This document shows positions 7,544-17,315 of a DNA stretch of 64,000 nucleotides, one piece after another (positions within the stretch are counted from its first letter, which is position 1; each line of letters opens with the position of its first letter). The notes beneath the pieces were generated by a model. The model ran no database searches, was not told the origin of the DNA, and saw nothing but the letters and a program-made list of their open reading frames with translations. This stretch comes from Halostagnicola sp. A56 (lineage in GTDB: Archaea; Halobacteriota; Halobacteria; Halobacteriales; Natrialbaceae), in contig NZ_JMIP02000014.1 of NCBI RefSeq assembly GCF_000691505.1, positions 605,755 through 669,754 of the forward strand. The letters are read 5' to 3'. A program made the translations under genes and the position numbers.

Positions 7544-8824
7544 TCAATCCAACGGCTGGGACTGCGAGGAGTGATTGACTTCGCCGCTCTGCTGGACGAT
7601 GTTCAGCGCGGTCATCATGTCGGTTCTCGAGATGAGTCCAACGAGATCGCCGCGCTCGGACGACCCGGTATCGCCGGTTTCCTCGAGAACGGAGTCGTCG
7701 AAGCCGCCGTCGTCGTAGACGGCCTCGTCCTGAATGGACCCACTCGAGCGGGGTCGCGAACCGGCTCCGTCGACGACGAGAAGCCGACCGATTCGCTCCG
7801 ATTGCATTCGCTCGATCGCGGTCATCGCGTCGGAGTTCGCGTCGATCGTCTGGAGGTCCGTCGTCATCACGTCCGAGACGGTAAACGCGTCGCGTTCGAC
7901 GGGTTTGACCTCCTGTGCGTCCGAGAGCGTGACGAGGCCGACGAGGTGCCCGTCGTCGAGCACCGGATAGCCCGTGTGTCGCTCGGAGAACATCCGCTGG
8001 ATGAGTTCCTCGACGCTGGTGTCGGGGCCGACCGTGTGCAGGTCTCGAGCGGGCGTCATGATGTCGCCGACGGTAACGTCCTGAAACGCGGCTTTCATCG
8101 TCACCTGCTGGGACTCGCCCGAGGCGGCGATGTAGATGAAGAAAGCGACGCCGATGAGGATGATGTTGAACGTCACGAGCAGTCCGAACAACCCCATTAG
8201 CACTGCGAAGAACTTCCCGATGCTCGCCGCCTGCTGGGTCGCTTTCGCGTAGGGCTGGTTTCGAGCCAACAGCGCCCGGAGCACGCGGCCGCCGTCCATC
8301 GGGAACGCGGGGAGCATGTTGAACCCCGCGAGCGCGATATTGAGAACCGCGAGGTAGCCGAAGACGAACAGCGCGCCGTCGACGCTGGCTGGCGTAACGA
8401 GAAAGAGGCCGTAGGAGAGCACACCCACGAGCACCGAGACGATGGGGCCGGCGATCGCGATGGCCAGTTCCTGCTTCCAGTCCTCGGGCATCTCCGTGAA
8501 CGAGGCGACCCCACCGAGCAGCCAGAGCGTGATCGAGTCGATTGGGAACCCGTACCGTCGGGCGGTCAGCGAGTGACCGAGTTCGTGGAGCACGACGCCG
8601 ATGAACAGTCCGATCGCCGCCGCGAATCCGAGCACCAGCGGCATCGGGCCGCCGGAGACCGCCGCCGTATCGATGCCGGCCCCGAGCAGGTCGTTGAGCA
8701 GTTCCGCGACCGTCCCGATCTGGACGCCGATGAGATACGCGAAGAAGGGCAAAACCAGCAGAAACGTCAGATCGAGTTTGATGGGAATCCCAAACAGCGA
8801 CCCGATACGGAAGCTCTTCCACAT
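7544..8824 (-). CDS. Site-2 protease family (M50) with CBS domains
   Basis: A 426-residue membrane metalloprotease. The start is MWKSFRIGSLFGIPIKL; the longer frame upstream is not convincing. The zinc site is HELGH at 80-84, with the third ligand in the NMLPAFPMDGGR segment near residue 180. About six membrane helices are followed by a pair of cytosolic CBS domains (from about residue 245, VGDIMTPARDLHTV, and later VSDVMTTDLQTI) with a low-complexity insertion inside the second. S2P-CBS proteins cleave membrane-bound factors and sense adenine nucleotides through the CBS pair; the substrate here is unknown. A TTTAAG element sits about 25 bp upstream of the ATG. Confidence 0.88.
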   Translation of the reverse strand: MWKSFRIGSLFGIPIKLDLTFLLVLPFFAYLIGVQIGTVAELLNDLLGAGIDTAAVSGGPMPLVLGFAAAIGLFIGVVLHELGHSLTARRYGFPIDSITLWLLGGVASFTEMPEDWKQELAIAIAGPIVSVLVGVLSYGLFLVTPASVDGALFVFGYLAVLNIALAGFNMLPAFPMDGGRVLRALLARNQPYAKATQQAASIGKFFAVLMGLFGLLVTFNIILIGVAFFIYIAASGESQQVTMKAAFQDVTVGDIMTPARDLHTVGPDTSVEELIQRMFSERHTGYPVLDDGHLVGLVTLSDAQEVKPVERDAFTVSDVMTTDLQTIDANSDAMTAIERMQSERIGRLLVVDGAGSRPRSSGSIQDEAVYDDGGFDDSVLEETGDTGSSERGDLVGLISRTDMMTALNIVQQSGEVNHSSQSQPLD

Positions 8825-9208
8825 ACCCGCATGTATCGGCGGAAGAACCTTAAACACGCCGCCGAAACGCAGCGTTCGATCGGGAGCACGCCGGCGAATA
8901 GGCAGTCCCGATGATTCTGCGGCGTTCTCCCGGTGGCTACTGCGACGTTCCCCAGTGACTACTGCGGCGTGACCGCCTCGCAGGTGTCGTGGCTCGAGAA
9001 GCGCTGGACGAAGTTCTCGAGCATCGGTCGAACAGCACACTCGAGAGGAAGACACCGCTCGAGAGACGGACGCCGTTTCGAAACCGTCACAGTCCGAGTC
9101 AGTGTGTCCCAATACCGATGCATATAATCACACTATTATCTACTAGCCAATATGCATTCATCCTCCCATAGAGTTATACGGAAGTTCGTGGTCGATGTGT
9201 TCAGACCG
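8825..9208. other. Intergenic region between the S2P protease and the HTH gene
   Basis: About 380 bp holding the two divergent promoters. TTTAAG lies about 25 bp before the S2P start on the minus strand, and an AT-rich stretch (around 9121-9145) precedes the HTH gene. A short minus-strand frame near 8957-9024 encodes about 21 residues but is too small to support. No repeat or RNA structure was seen. Confidence 0.4.
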
Positions 9209-9445
9209 ATGACAGCCCAACTCACCACGACGACCGCCACCGACCGAGCCGCGTTACCGACCGAACTGAACTCGGCCCAGGCGAAGCTGGTCTACCTCTA
9301 CCTCGACGCGACAACGGGCGCGACGATCCGCGAGGTGAGCGACGCGCTCTCGATGAAGCAGATGGCCGCACTGAGCGTCACCAAATCGCTTTCGACGCAG
9401 GGATTGATCGAAAAAACCGGCGATGAGTACGTTACCGTTCACTGA
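9209..9445 (+). CDS. Small winged-helix DNA-binding protein (MarR/TrmB-like)
   Basis: A 78-residue single winged helix. The helix-turn-helix lies at ATIREVSDALSMKQMAALSVTKSLSTQG and the wing at LIEKTGDEYVTVH, the common haloarchaeal stand-alone MarR-like arrangement. The ATG at 9209 (MTAQLTTTTA) is chosen because the upstream extension to 9152 is basic and atypical. No effector domain is present, so it may act constitutively or as a partner to another factor. Its targets are not evident from the context. Confidence 0.72.
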   Translation: MTAQLTTTTATDRAALPTELNSAQAKLVYLYLDATTGATIREVSDALSMKQMAALSVTKSLSTQGLIEKTGDEYVTVH

Positions 9446-9741
9446 GGCTCACCTCGTGAGTCGACGAGTCCGACATCGTCCACACTATCCGACTGTAATC
9501 GACGGGTTGCCGTTCCAGATCGGTTACCGTCGCCTGGTTGCCGACCCAGTCGATTGCCATTGCGACCGGTTGTCGCCTCAATCGATTGCCGTGGCCGATC
9601 AAATGTCGCTCGAGTTTTCACGACCGGCGTGACCGATGATCGGACCCGCTTTTGCCGCGGGCACGACGCAGACGACAGTGGCGATGGGTTCGAAGCCTTT
9701 ATCCGCGCGGTAACACTCCGTTTTTGTAAGTAACTACAACC

Positions 9742-10272
9742 ATGTCAGAGAAACCCGCCTCTATGTACCGGAAGATCGATAAGCCGGCCTACACCCGCCG
9801 AGAGTACATCACCGGCATTCCGGGCTCGAAAATCGCACAGCACAAGATGGGAGACGTCGCGGCTGAACCCGAGGACTACCCCGTTCAGATCAGCCTGCAG
9901 ACCGAAGAAGAGTGCCAGATCCGCCACGGATCGCTCGAGGCCTCCCGGCTGTCGGCGAACCGCCACATGCTGAAAAACGCGGGCGAGAACCAGTACAAGA
10001 TGATCCTGCGCAAGTTCCCCCACCACGTCATCCGGGAGAACAAGCAGGCGACCGGCGCCGGTGCGGACCGTGTTTCCGACGGGATGCGCCAGGCGTTCGG
10101 CAAGATCGTCGGCACGGCCGCCCGAATCCAGCAGGGCGAACGCATCTTCACGATCTGGTGTGACGTCGAGGACGCCGAGTTCGCGAAGGACGCGCTCCGA
10201 CGGTCCTACAACAAGATCTCGCCACCGTGTCGCGTCGTCGTCGAGCGCGGCGAAGAAGAACTGATCGCGTAA
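9742..10272 (+). CDS. rpl10e: 50S ribosomal protein L10e (uL16)
   Basis: A 176-residue full-length archaeal L10e, the uL16 protein of the large subunit near the peptidyl-transferase centre. The sequence is recognisable throughout ([21 protein letters not shown] at the start, [20 protein letters not shown] in the middle), with the conserved basic loop that reaches the tRNA acceptor ends. It has its own upstream region with a CTTTATCC-like box around 9693, and is transcribed alone rather than in a ribosomal operon, as is usual for this gene in haloarchaea. Confidence 0.97.
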   Translation: MSEKPASMYRKIDKPAYTRREYITGIPGSKIAQHKMGDVAAEPEDYPVQISLQTEEECQIRHGSLEASRLSANRHMLKNAGENQYKMILRKFPHHVIRENKQATGAGADRVSDGMRQAFGKIVGTAARIQQGERIFTIWCDVEDAEFAKDALRRSYNKISPPCRVVVERGEEELIA

Positions 10273-10467
10273 GGCCCGACTCGACCGTTTTTCCGTGCTC
10301 TCTCGAGCAGAGCGCCGGCTATCGGATCCACACCGTCCGTCGGTTCGCGAGTGCTCGAGTCGCCACTGTCGATCGGCGCGCGAGCGCGTGGTTCCGCTGG
10401 GCGCGGAGGCGCCGAACTCCCGGCGCGAATACTCTACCGTTTTTTGTCTCGGCCCCCACACTCGAGT

Positions 10468-11337
10468 ATGATCGATCTCGCGGTCGCAAACGATCAGGAG
10501 ACCTTCCAGCGGATGCGAGAGCCCCTCTCCGAGCGAGGGATCGATGTTCAGCACGTCCCCGTTCGCGAGCGCGCGGTTCCGCTGGGTGCGGACGCGCCGT
10601 GGTCCCCGGCGGAGTACGACGTCGGCTTCGTCTACCCCGGCCGACTCATGGAAGGTGGAGTAGCCGACGCGCTGCTCGATATCCCGTGGCTCAACGACCA
10701 CGAGACGGTGTTGACCTCGCGGAACAAGGCCGAGGTGCTCGCCCGACTCGAGCGAGCGGACCTTCCGATACCCGATTCGGTGTACGTCTCGAACGACGTG
10801 AGCGAGTCCGAACTGATCGCCGTCTTCGAGCGGTTCGAGGCGCCGGTGGTCGTCAAACCCAACTCGACGACGCGGGGCGTCGGCGTCGCGAAGGCCCACG
10901 ATCTCGACTCGTTCCTCGGAATCTGTGATTACCTCTCGCTGGTGCACGATTACCGGGCGACGGGCGACCAGTCGTTTCTCGTCCAGGAGTACCTGCCGGA
11001 GGCGGTCGACTATCGGGTCATGATGCTGGAGGGAGAGTACGTCGGGGCGGTCGAACGAACGCTTCCCGAGGACGCCACGACGCGGGGCCAGTGGAAGCAC
11101 AACGTCCACCGCGGTGCGACCGCGACCGGCGTCGACCTGCCGAAGCCGCTGCGAGAGCTCGCCGAGTCGGTCGCACAGGAACTCGAGATCCCGTTTCTCG
11201 GCGTCGACCTGCTCGTGAGCGGCGACCGCGTCGTCGTCAACGAGACGAACGCCCGCCCGACGATCGACGACGAGACGAAGTACGAACCCGGCTTTTACGA
11301 CCGACTCGCCGAGGCAATACGCTCGAGAGCGGAGTAG
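10468..11337 (+). CDS. RimK-like ATP-grasp ligase
   Basis: A 289-residue ATP-grasp enzyme of the RimK/LysX group, which joins glutamate or similar amino acids to a carboxylate. ATP-binding Lys is in PVVVKPNSTTRGVGVAKA, and the metal-binding end is VNETNARPTIDDETKYEPGFYDRL. The start at MIDLAVAND gives the normal length; the longer frame upstream is a read-through. Archaeal RimK-like enzymes act in LysW, coenzyme or ribosomal modification, and the exact substrate is not evident. It lies just downstream of rpl10e, 195 bp away, with its own promoter-like region. Confidence 0.8.
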   Translation: MIDLAVANDQETFQRMREPLSERGIDVQHVPVRERAVPLGADAPWSPAEYDVGFVYPGRLMEGGVADALLDIPWLNDHETVLTSRNKAEVLARLERADLPIPDSVYVSNDVSESELIAVFERFEAPVVVKPNSTTRGVGVAKAHDLDSFLGICDYLSLVHDYRATGDQSFLVQEYLPEAVDYRVMMLEGEYVGAVERTLPEDATTRGQWKHNVHRGATATGVDLPKPLRELAESVAQELEIPFLGVDLLVSGDRVVVNETNARPTIDDETKYEPGFYDRLAEAIRSRAE

Positions 11338-11420
11338 CCGATCGGACCGGGTGAAAATCCACTAGAAGAAACCACTGTTCGACCGAAAACGCGGGCGAGA
11401 TCGGGATCGAATTGAGACGC

Positions 11421-11816
11421 TTATTCGAGAGCGATGTCGGAGGACTTCTCGGCCGATTCGAAGACGACCTCGAGAACGCCGTTGTTGTAGGTGGCCTCGG
11501 CGGTGTGTTCGTTGACCCGCTGTGGCAGCGAGACGCGCTCGTCGTACTGTCGGTGCTGGCTCTGGGCGGAGATCGTGAGTGATTTGCCGTCGCACTCGAG
11601 GTCGATGTTGTTCTTTTCGACGCCCGGGAGGTCGGCGATGACTCGGAGTTCGTCGTCGGTCTCGTGAACGTCGATGTGGGTGTCGGTGCCGAAGCCGTTC
11701 TCGACGGAGCCGGCGGAGTCGAAGTCGACGTCGCCGCCGTTCATCATTTCGTTCATCATCCGCTCGATTTCACGAAAGAGATCGTCGAAGGGTTCGTCGC
11801 GATCATCTCGGCGCAT
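11421..11816 (-). CDS. Hsp20/alpha-crystallin small heat-shock protein
   Basis: 131 residues from MRRDDRDEPFDD. The N-terminal arm is acidic and methionine-rich (EIERMMNEMMNGG). The alpha-crystallin domain follows, with DELRVIADLPGVEKNNIDL and the strand signature NGVLEVVFES near the end. It acts as an ATP-independent holdase chaperone in the cytoplasm, normally as an oligomer. A second Hsp20 gene is at 49.1 kb and a minimal CS-like domain protein at 22.6 kb, so the window carries three proteins of this fold. The alternative Met at 11843 would add nine residues. Confidence 0.85.
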   Translation of the reverse strand: MRRDDRDEPFDDLFREIERMMNEMMNGGDVDFDSAGSVENGFGTDTHIDVHETDDELRVIADLPGVEKNNIDLECDGKSLTISAQSQHRQYDERVSLPQRVNEHTAEATYNNGVLEVVFESAEKSSDIALE

Positions 11817-11905
11817 GAACGACTCTAGTAGGGCACGTGGCAAAAACTTTCTGTCGGTCCGAATCGTTCGGCGGTCGAATTCAAAACGGGATCGGACGAG
11901 ATTCG

Positions 11906-12919
11906 CTAGAAGCCGATTCCCAGGTGCTCGTTCGTCGTCGCGATGCTGTCGGTCGCATCCGACGCGCCGAGGACAGCGCGGATCGCGTCGACGTTTTCGG
12001 GAACGACGTCCGACTCCTGGTGGATTCCCTGGAAGAGATAACAGTCCCGACCGACGGTCGAGATCGACTCCTCCCAGATGCAGTTCTCCCAGAGGTCGCC
12101 ACGTGGCCGCCCCGCGTCGTGGGCGTACTCCTTTAGCTTCCCGCTGCCGTCGATCGACATCGACTCGGGGATCAAGAACAGACGCGACTCGTCGGCGAAG
12201 CGGTCGCGGATCTCGGCCGCGTCGACGGCCTCCTCGAGCGTGACGTTCAGGCTGTGCATGTGCATCAGGGTGGCGGGCACCTTCATCCCGAGCGTGTCGA
12301 TGTCGAGGTCCGGGAAGATCGTCTCGACGTCGGGGCCGTGGTGAGACGGGATCGTCACCGGATCCGGGAGGATGTCGTTGATCGGGCCGCGAGACGTCTG
12401 GCCGGGATCGCCGCCGCGACGAACCAACGTCGCGCGGACCTTCTCGACGCCGTAGGCCTCCTGAAGCGGCGCGATGACTCGAGAGAGCCCGGTCGTGTTA
12501 CAGGAGACGACCCTGACGTGCTGGGTGCCCGTCGCCGCCTCGAAGTTCGAGCGCGCGTTGAAGCTCACGTCCACCAGATCGGCGTCCTCACCGCCCTGGT
12601 AGAGCGCCGGCGTGTCGTACTCCTCGTAGAGGGACTTGTTCTCGGCGCCGATCCCCGACGGCGTCGCGTCGACGACGATATCGGCGTTCGAGACGAGATC
12701 CTCGACCGGACCGGCGATCTCGAGGCCCGCTTCGGCGAAGCGGTCGGCGCGGTCCTCGATCGCGGCGTAGAGCGGATACCCCTTCTCGACGGCGGTCTCG
12801 GCCTCGAAGTTCGGGCGCGTTTTCGCGACGCCGAGTACCTCCATATCGGGCTGTTCCCGAACGGCGTCTGCGACGCGTTTGCCGATCGTCCCGTAGCCGT
12901 TGATCGCGACCTGTATCAT
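11906..12919 (-). CDS. gap: Type II (archaeal) glyceraldehyde-3-phosphate dehydrogenase
   Basis: A 337-residue archaeal GAPDH. The Rossmann signature [15 protein letters not shown] is at 6-20, and the catalytic Cys is C140 in [11 protein letters not shown]. The enzyme interconverts glyceraldehyde-3-phosphate and 1,3-bisphosphoglycerate, using NADP or NAD. In haloarchaea the archaeal-type enzyme is linked to gluconeogenesis. The start [10 protein letters not shown] matches the family; the long in-frame upstream extension is not coding. It is transcribed convergently with no operon partner. Confidence 0.95.
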   Translation of the reverse strand: MIQVAINGYGTIGKRVADAVREQPDMEVLGVAKTRPNFEAETAVEKGYPLYAAIEDRADRFAEAGLEIAGPVEDLVSNADIVVDATPSGIGAENKSLYEEYDTPALYQGGEDADLVDVSFNARSNFEAATGTQHVRVVSCNTTGLSRVIAPLQEAYGVEKVRATLVRRGGDPGQTSRGPINDILPDPVTIPSHHGPDVETIFPDLDIDTLGMKVPATLMHMHSLNVTLEEAVDAAEIRDRFADESRLFLIPESMSIDGSGKLKEYAHDAGRPRGDLWENCIWEESISTVGRDCYLFQGIHQESDVVPENVDAIRAVLGASDATDSIATTNEHLGIGF

Positions 12920-13169
12920 ACTCCCGACTCCACTACGGACGCGGATAATCGTTTCGAGGCTTCTCCGCCGGTTTTTACTCGCCTCGGAGTTTGTACTCGC
13001 GCTGTCATGGGGGGTGCCAGTTCGAGCCGTCCGCGAGCTCGAGCGGTCGTGAGAGGCGAGGGATCGATGAGAATCGAAGCGTTCGTACAAAGCGAACACC
13101 TGCGAGAATCGAGGCGTCTCGAGCGCCGGGAGAGCAAGACCTTTCGGCGTACTACACGCATCCAGTGGT

Positions 13170-14126
13170 ATGGCAGACCTTCGAACACCCGCCGAAACGG
13201 CGATCCGACAGTGTCTCGACGTCCGGGCTGACGAGTCCTGTGTCATCGTCACGGACAGCAACCGCGAGCCGATCGCGAACGCGCTCTACGAGGCTGCGCT
13301 CGAGCGAGCCGACGACGTCGCGTTCGTCCGGTATCCCCCGGGAGACACCCACGGCGAGGAACCGCCTGAACCCGTCGCAGCGGCGATGGCAGGTGCCGAC
13401 GTCGTGCTGGCTCCGACGACGAAGAGCTTGAGCCACACGCGAGCGCGAACCGATGCGAACGAGGCAGGCGCTCGAGTCGCGACGCTGCCGGGGATCACCG
13501 AAGAAGTGTTCGCCACCGGTCTCGAAGCAGATTACGACGAGATCGCCACCCGCTGTGAAGCCATCCGCGAGCAGGTCGACGGCGCGGACGAGATTCGGGT
13601 GACGGCCGCGGCGGGAACCGACATCACGTTCGGAATCGGCGACCGCGACTTTCGCTCGGATACCGGCATCGTCCACGAAGCCGGTGCGATGTCGAACCTC
13701 CCCGCAGGAGAGGTGTTTGTCAGCCCCGAGACGGCCGCGGGGACGTTCGTCGTCGACGGCACGATGATGCCCCACGGGTTGCTCGAGGACGGCCGGACGC
13801 TGACCTTCGAGGTCGAAGACGGCCTCGTGACGGACATCTCCGACGACGAGATCCGGTCGACGGTCGAGAACGCCGCGGCAGAAGTCGGCGACGCGGCGTA
13901 CAACCTCGCGGAACTGGGAATCGGGACGAACGTCGCCGTCACCGAACTGGTCGGCTCCGTGTTGTTAGACGAGAAGGCCGGCGGCACGGTCCACATCGCA
14001 ATCGGAGACGACGCGGGCATCGGCGGCGACGTCGACGCGCCGATTCATCTGGACGGGATCATCCGCAAGCCGACGGTGTTCGCCGACGGCGTCGAGGTCG
14101 ACCTTCCCGCGGGAGAATCGCGCTGA
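13170..14126 (+). CDS. Aminopeptidase, thermophilic M29-related
   Basis: A 318-residue protein resembling the short archaeal relatives of M29 aminopeptidases (AmpS/aminopeptidase T). Family features include [18 protein letters not shown] with the metal-binding Glu, and [15 protein letters not shown] followed by [25 protein letters not shown], which carries His and Asp ligands. It probably removes N-terminal residues from peptides in the cytoplasm. It is shorter than bacterial M29 enzymes (about 410 residues), as usual for this haloarchaeal group. The GAPDH gene is divergent upstream. Confidence 0.8.
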   Translation: MADLRTPAETAIRQCLDVRADESCVIVTDSNREPIANALYEAALERADDVAFVRYPPGDTHGEEPPEPVAAAMAGADVVLAPTTKSLSHTRARTDANEAGARVATLPGITEEVFATGLEADYDEIATRCEAIREQVDGADEIRVTAAAGTDITFGIGDRDFRSDTGIVHEAGAMSNLPAGEVFVSPETAAGTFVVDGTMMPHGLLEDGRTLTFEVEDGLVTDISDDEIRSTVENAAAEVGDAAYNLAELGIGTNVAVTELVGSVLLDEKAGGTVHIAIGDDAGIGGDVDAPIHLDGIIRKPTVFADGVEVDLPAGESR

Positions 14127-14181
14127 GGAGAGTCACGATCAGGTTCACGCACCTTTTAGGGCAGTGGCGCTTACGCCGGGT

Positions 14182-14835
14182 ATGAGCGATATACCCGACC
14201 GGGTCCCGACGACCTGTCCCTCGTGTTCTCCGGACCTCGAGACGGTCCACGAGGTGCTCTCGCCGGGCGGCGGTAGCATCACCGTCCGCTGTAGCGAGTG
14301 CAGCCACGTCCACAAGATCCAACCTGAGCCGGAACGCGAAGTCACCCTCGATGTCGTCGTCTCTCAGGACGGCGAATCCTTCACCGCGAACGTCACGACC
14401 CCCGAAGACGAGACCATCGAGACGGGCGACGAGTTCATCCTCGAGACCGACGAAGTGCTCTCGACGGTTCGCGTGACCAGCATCGAACTCGACGAGCAGC
14501 GCCGACGTGAGGCCGCGCCGGCCCAAGACGTCGAAACCGTCTGGACGCGCGAGGTCGACAACGTCTCCGTCGATGTCACGGTCCACCCACAGGACGGCAC
14601 GCACGACGAGAGTCGAAGCATCACGGTCTACGTCCCCGGCGACTACGAGTTCGAGGTCGGAACGGTCGAAACCTTTGGCGACGACGAGTTCGAAATCGAC
14701 GCCTTCGTCGTTCGGGACGACGCGACGGGCTACGAGCGCGACCGAAACGAACTCGAGGGCGACATCGTCCTCGCGAAGGACGCACAGCGCGTCTACGCCT
14801 ACGACGAGACGACGACCGCCTGGTCGGCGTGGTAA
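14182..14835 (+). CDS. HVO_0476-type zinc finger protein
   Basis: A 217-residue conserved haloarchaeal protein. The N-terminal zinc ribbon has CPSC (near residues 12-15) and CSEC (near 39-42), giving four Cys. A beta-rich acidic body of repeated strand-turn segments (HPQDGTHDESRSITVYVPGD, VGTVETFGDDEFEIDAFVV) follows. The family is found across haloarchaea without an assigned function; its ribbon suggests nucleic-acid or translation-factor contact (inference). Start MSDIPDRV is chosen because the six residues before it are untypical. Confidence 0.78.
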   Translation: MSDIPDRVPTTCPSCSPDLETVHEVLSPGGGSITVRCSECSHVHKIQPEPEREVTLDVVVSQDGESFTANVTTPEDETIETGDEFILETDEVLSTVRVTSIELDEQRRREAAPAQDVETVWTREVDNVSVDVTVHPQDGTHDESRSITVYVPGDYEFEVGTVETFGDDEFEIDAFVVRDDATGYERDRNELEGDIVLAKDAQRVYAYDETTTAWSAW

Positions 14836-14864
14836 CGCGGACGATACGCTCGAGTCGGGGAGCC

Positions 14865-16166
14865 TCAGAAGTACCCGAACAACGTTCCAGCTAACAACAA
14901 CACCCACATAGCGACGCCGACGACGAGCAGGTCGTTGAGCCACGACTCCCGGGTCGCGCGTTTGGCTGCGCCGCCTGCGATCAGTCCCAGCGCGACGACG
15001 ACGAGGATACGTTGAGCGACGACATCCACTGGGAGCGAGTTGACGTTCACTACGCCGTAATCGATCCAGATCGCCAGAATCAGCGATCCGGAGGCGGTGA
15101 TCGCGGCGTCGAGGCGGCGGGTGAGCCCGTGGGCGATCAGATACGTCACGGCGGGAATGCCGATCGAGATAATTGGGTAGAGCAACGCGGCGATCATGTG
15201 CATCGTCAGCATCCCAGCGTGTCGCTCGAGGGTGATCCCGGCGAATCTGACCCCGAGAAACAGCCCGAGAATGGACAGGGCGAGGGCGACGTGTCTGGTG
15301 GTGATCCGATCGACCGCGGCCGCGAACCTGCGTCGATCGGCCGCAGTGAGGCGTTCGTCGACGGTGTTCGGGAGCCACTCGCGCACCTGGTTTTTGCTCG
15401 CGAGACTGATCGCGACCGGCGCGAGCGCCATTCCGAGCAGGTCAACGACGGTCGCCCAGCCGTCGGCATCTGAGGGACCCGAGTTTTCCAGATTGATACG
15501 CCGAACGTCTTCCTGGCTGTCGACGCCCGGGAGCTCCATGAACTCCGACTCGACTTTCAGCTGGGCCCGTTCGGAGCCGTCGACGCGGTGGCGGAGCGTG
15601 AACCAGTCGAAGTGTTCGGTGTGAGTCTGCATCGCGACCCAGTCGTCGCCGCTATCGGGCGACTCGTAGAGGCGGATATGCATGCGTTCGCCGTAGTACT
15701 TGCCGTCGTCGACTTGCAGCGTCTCGGTCGTCCAGTAGGGCTCGCGGTCCCCGCCCGGATCGACCCACGCGTACCGGGTCGCACCAGCGGCTTCGCCCCA
15801 TTCGGTCCCTGTCGCGACCTGTTCGTCGTCGAAGAGCCGATACGTATCGGAGCCGGCCGCCGTCTCGTTTTGATCCAGTTCTTCCCAGTCGCCGTCCGCT
15901 TCGTGAGTGAGCAACCGAACGATCTCGTCGCTCTCTCCGCGGACGATCACATTGACCGGGCTTCGCTTGACGTGATCCTTGCGTGGACTCAGGTAGGGCC
16001 AGATCCCGCTGTCTACGTCCTCGAAGGAGTGAACTTCGGGTTCCGGGCGCTCGGCGGACTCGGGAGCGACGTCGCCGGTCGACGGCGACAGAAACAGGGA
16101 CGGACCGCCGATAAACAGAAAGGCGAACGCGAGCAACACGACCCCGATGACGAGCGAGCGACGCAT
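14865..16166 (-). CDS. Unknown membrane protein with extracytoplasmic domain
   Basis: A 433-residue protein starting at MRRSLVIG. An N-terminal signal-anchor helix is followed by about 190 residues of exported beta-rich domain (residues 30-225, acidic, with many aromatic residues), then about six membrane helices at the C-terminal half (VALALSILGLFLGVRFAGI and onwards). No enzymatic motif was found and I do not recognise a family. Its topology would place the soluble domain outside the cell. A conserved haloarchaeal surface-sensing or envelope function is possible but unsupported. Confidence 0.65.
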   Translation of the reverse strand: MRRSLVIGVVLLAFAFLFIGGPSLFLSPSTGDVAPESAERPEPEVHSFEDVDSGIWPYLSPRKDHVKRSPVNVIVRGESDEIVRLLTHEADGDWEELDQNETAAGSDTYRLFDDEQVATGTEWGEAAGATRYAWVDPGGDREPYWTTETLQVDDGKYYGERMHIRLYESPDSGDDWVAMQTHTEHFDWFTLRHRVDGSERAQLKVESEFMELPGVDSQEDVRRINLENSGPSDADGWATVVDLLGMALAPVAISLASKNQVREWLPNTVDERLTAADRRRFAAAVDRITTRHVALALSILGLFLGVRFAGITLERHAGMLTMHMIAALLYPIISIGIPAVTYLIAHGLTRRLDAAITASGSLILAIWIDYGVVNVNSLPVDVVAQRILVVVALGLIAGGAAKRATRESWLNDLLVVGVAMWVLLLAGTLFGYF

Positions 16167-16324
16167 CTGTCCGGCGTTTAGTGCCACTGGATATCAATGT
16201 ACGTGTTGTTCGTCCCGAAACGACAGTCCGCAACCGACACAGGATTGGCGTGCAACAGGGCCGGCGTGCGTCGCCACAAGGCGGGCTACGCAGACGGACG
16301 AGTAGGTCGCCTGCAGAGCCGCGA

Positions 16325-16753
16325 TCAGGCGTCCGGACCGATCGTCAGAACGGGAACGGCAGCCGACCTGACGACGCGCTGGGAAACGCTCCCGACGACG
16401 TTGTTCTCGTAGTCGTCGCCGCTGGTTCCCATGACGACGAGATCGATCTCGTGTGCATCGGCGTACTCGAGAATGCACTCGGCGGGATTGCCGGTCTGGA
16501 TAGCCGTCTCGGTCTGGATACCGTTGTCGTTCGCACGCGTCGCCGCACGATCGGCCGCCTCGAGCGCGTTTTCCTCGAGATCGGCGCGAACGCCCTCGAC
16601 GCGGTCGTCGTCGAGGACCAGAAAGGCCCGATCGTCCACGACCGAAAGCACGTGCAGCGACGCGTTTCGCGTCTCGGCGATGTCGACGGCGTGGTCGGCG
16701 ACGGTCGCGCTGTGATCGGTGCCGTCGGTGGGAAAGAGAATCGTCTCGTACAT
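16325..16753 (-). CDS. Universal stress protein (UspA family)
   Basis: A 142-residue single Usp domain. It starts YETILFPTDGT and carries the nucleotide-binding region DLVVMGTSG followed by GSVSQRVVRSAAVPVLTI, the G-2x-G-9x-G(S/T) pattern of ATP-binding members. Haloarchaeal genomes carry dozens of these cytosolic proteins, which are tied to stress and energy status, and the individual role is not known. It has an independent promoter region and no operon partner. Confidence 0.9.
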   Translation of the reverse strand: MYETILFPTDGTDHSATVADHAVDIAETRNASLHVLSVVDDRAFLVLDDDRVEGVRADLEENALEAADRAATRANDNGIQTETAIQTGNPAECILEYADAHEIDLVVMGTSGDDYENNVVGSVSQRVVRSAAVPVLTIGPDA

Positions 16754-16840
16754 TAGGTGGACCTCTGGTGCGAGGGGAAAAAGAACTTCTCACTCCGGGC
16801 GGCCGCGTCGGTCTCGCGCGGTTCGACGGGACTCGAAGGC

Positions 16841-17089
16841 CTACTGGCGGTCGGGTTTCCAGCTGAGTTTGACGTCGACGGTCTCGCGCTGTCCGCGGAG
16901 CATCGAAGACTGCTCGACGACATCGATCGAAACGGAGACATCGTCCGGCGGGTGTAACGTCACCGTCTTGTTTCCGACGCCCACATCGATATCCTCGCCT
17001 CCGCGGTCGAACTCGTCGGCGAGTTCGACGAGGTACGCGCCGAGTTCCGCTCGCGACATCGTCTGATCGGCCGTCGTTCGTTGGGCCAT
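16841..17089 (-). CDS. amphi-Trp domain-containing protein
   Basis: An 82-residue protein matching the small haloarchaeal amphi-Trp family: an N-terminal amphipathic helix (MSRAELGAYLVELADEFDRGG), a beta hairpin core (TVTLHPPDDVSVSIDVV) and the conserved C-terminal strand with a single Trp (VDVKLSWKPD). The name refers to that amphipathic Trp strand, and the molecular function is unknown. It sits divergently from the NAD kinase gene. Confidence 0.75.
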   Translation of the reverse strand: MAQRTTADQTMSRAELGAYLVELADEFDRGGEDIDVGVGNKTVTLHPPDDVSVSIDVVEQSSMLRGQRETVDVKLSWKPDRQ

Positions 17090-17315
17090 GCGCCGGCATA
17101 TGGGATCGGCCCCGCAAAAGTATGGACCGCGAACACGTCTCTAACAACCGATTACAGCCGCCGGTGGCCTCCCGTCGACGATCACCGGCGTCGCACGCGA
17201 CTGGTCGACGATCGGAAACGAGATCGGCAGTCGATCAGCGTCGACATCGTCGCTCCCGGTTCGATCCGGCGCGGAACGAGTGGGTTTTTGGCGACGGGGC
17301 GGGTAGCCGGCGACG

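Noticed and set aside
8957..9024. 21-codon minus-strand ORF with protein-like composition
   Set aside because: Only one short frame with no upstream promoter or homologue recognised.
12917..13261. 114-residue N-terminal extension of GAPDH
   Set aside because: The family starts at the Rossmann strand ([10 protein letters not shown]), and the extension overlaps the divergent aminopeptidase start.
14164..14181. Upstream Met start for the zinc-ribbon protein
   Set aside because: It adds six residues not typical of the family; the ATG at 14182 fits better.
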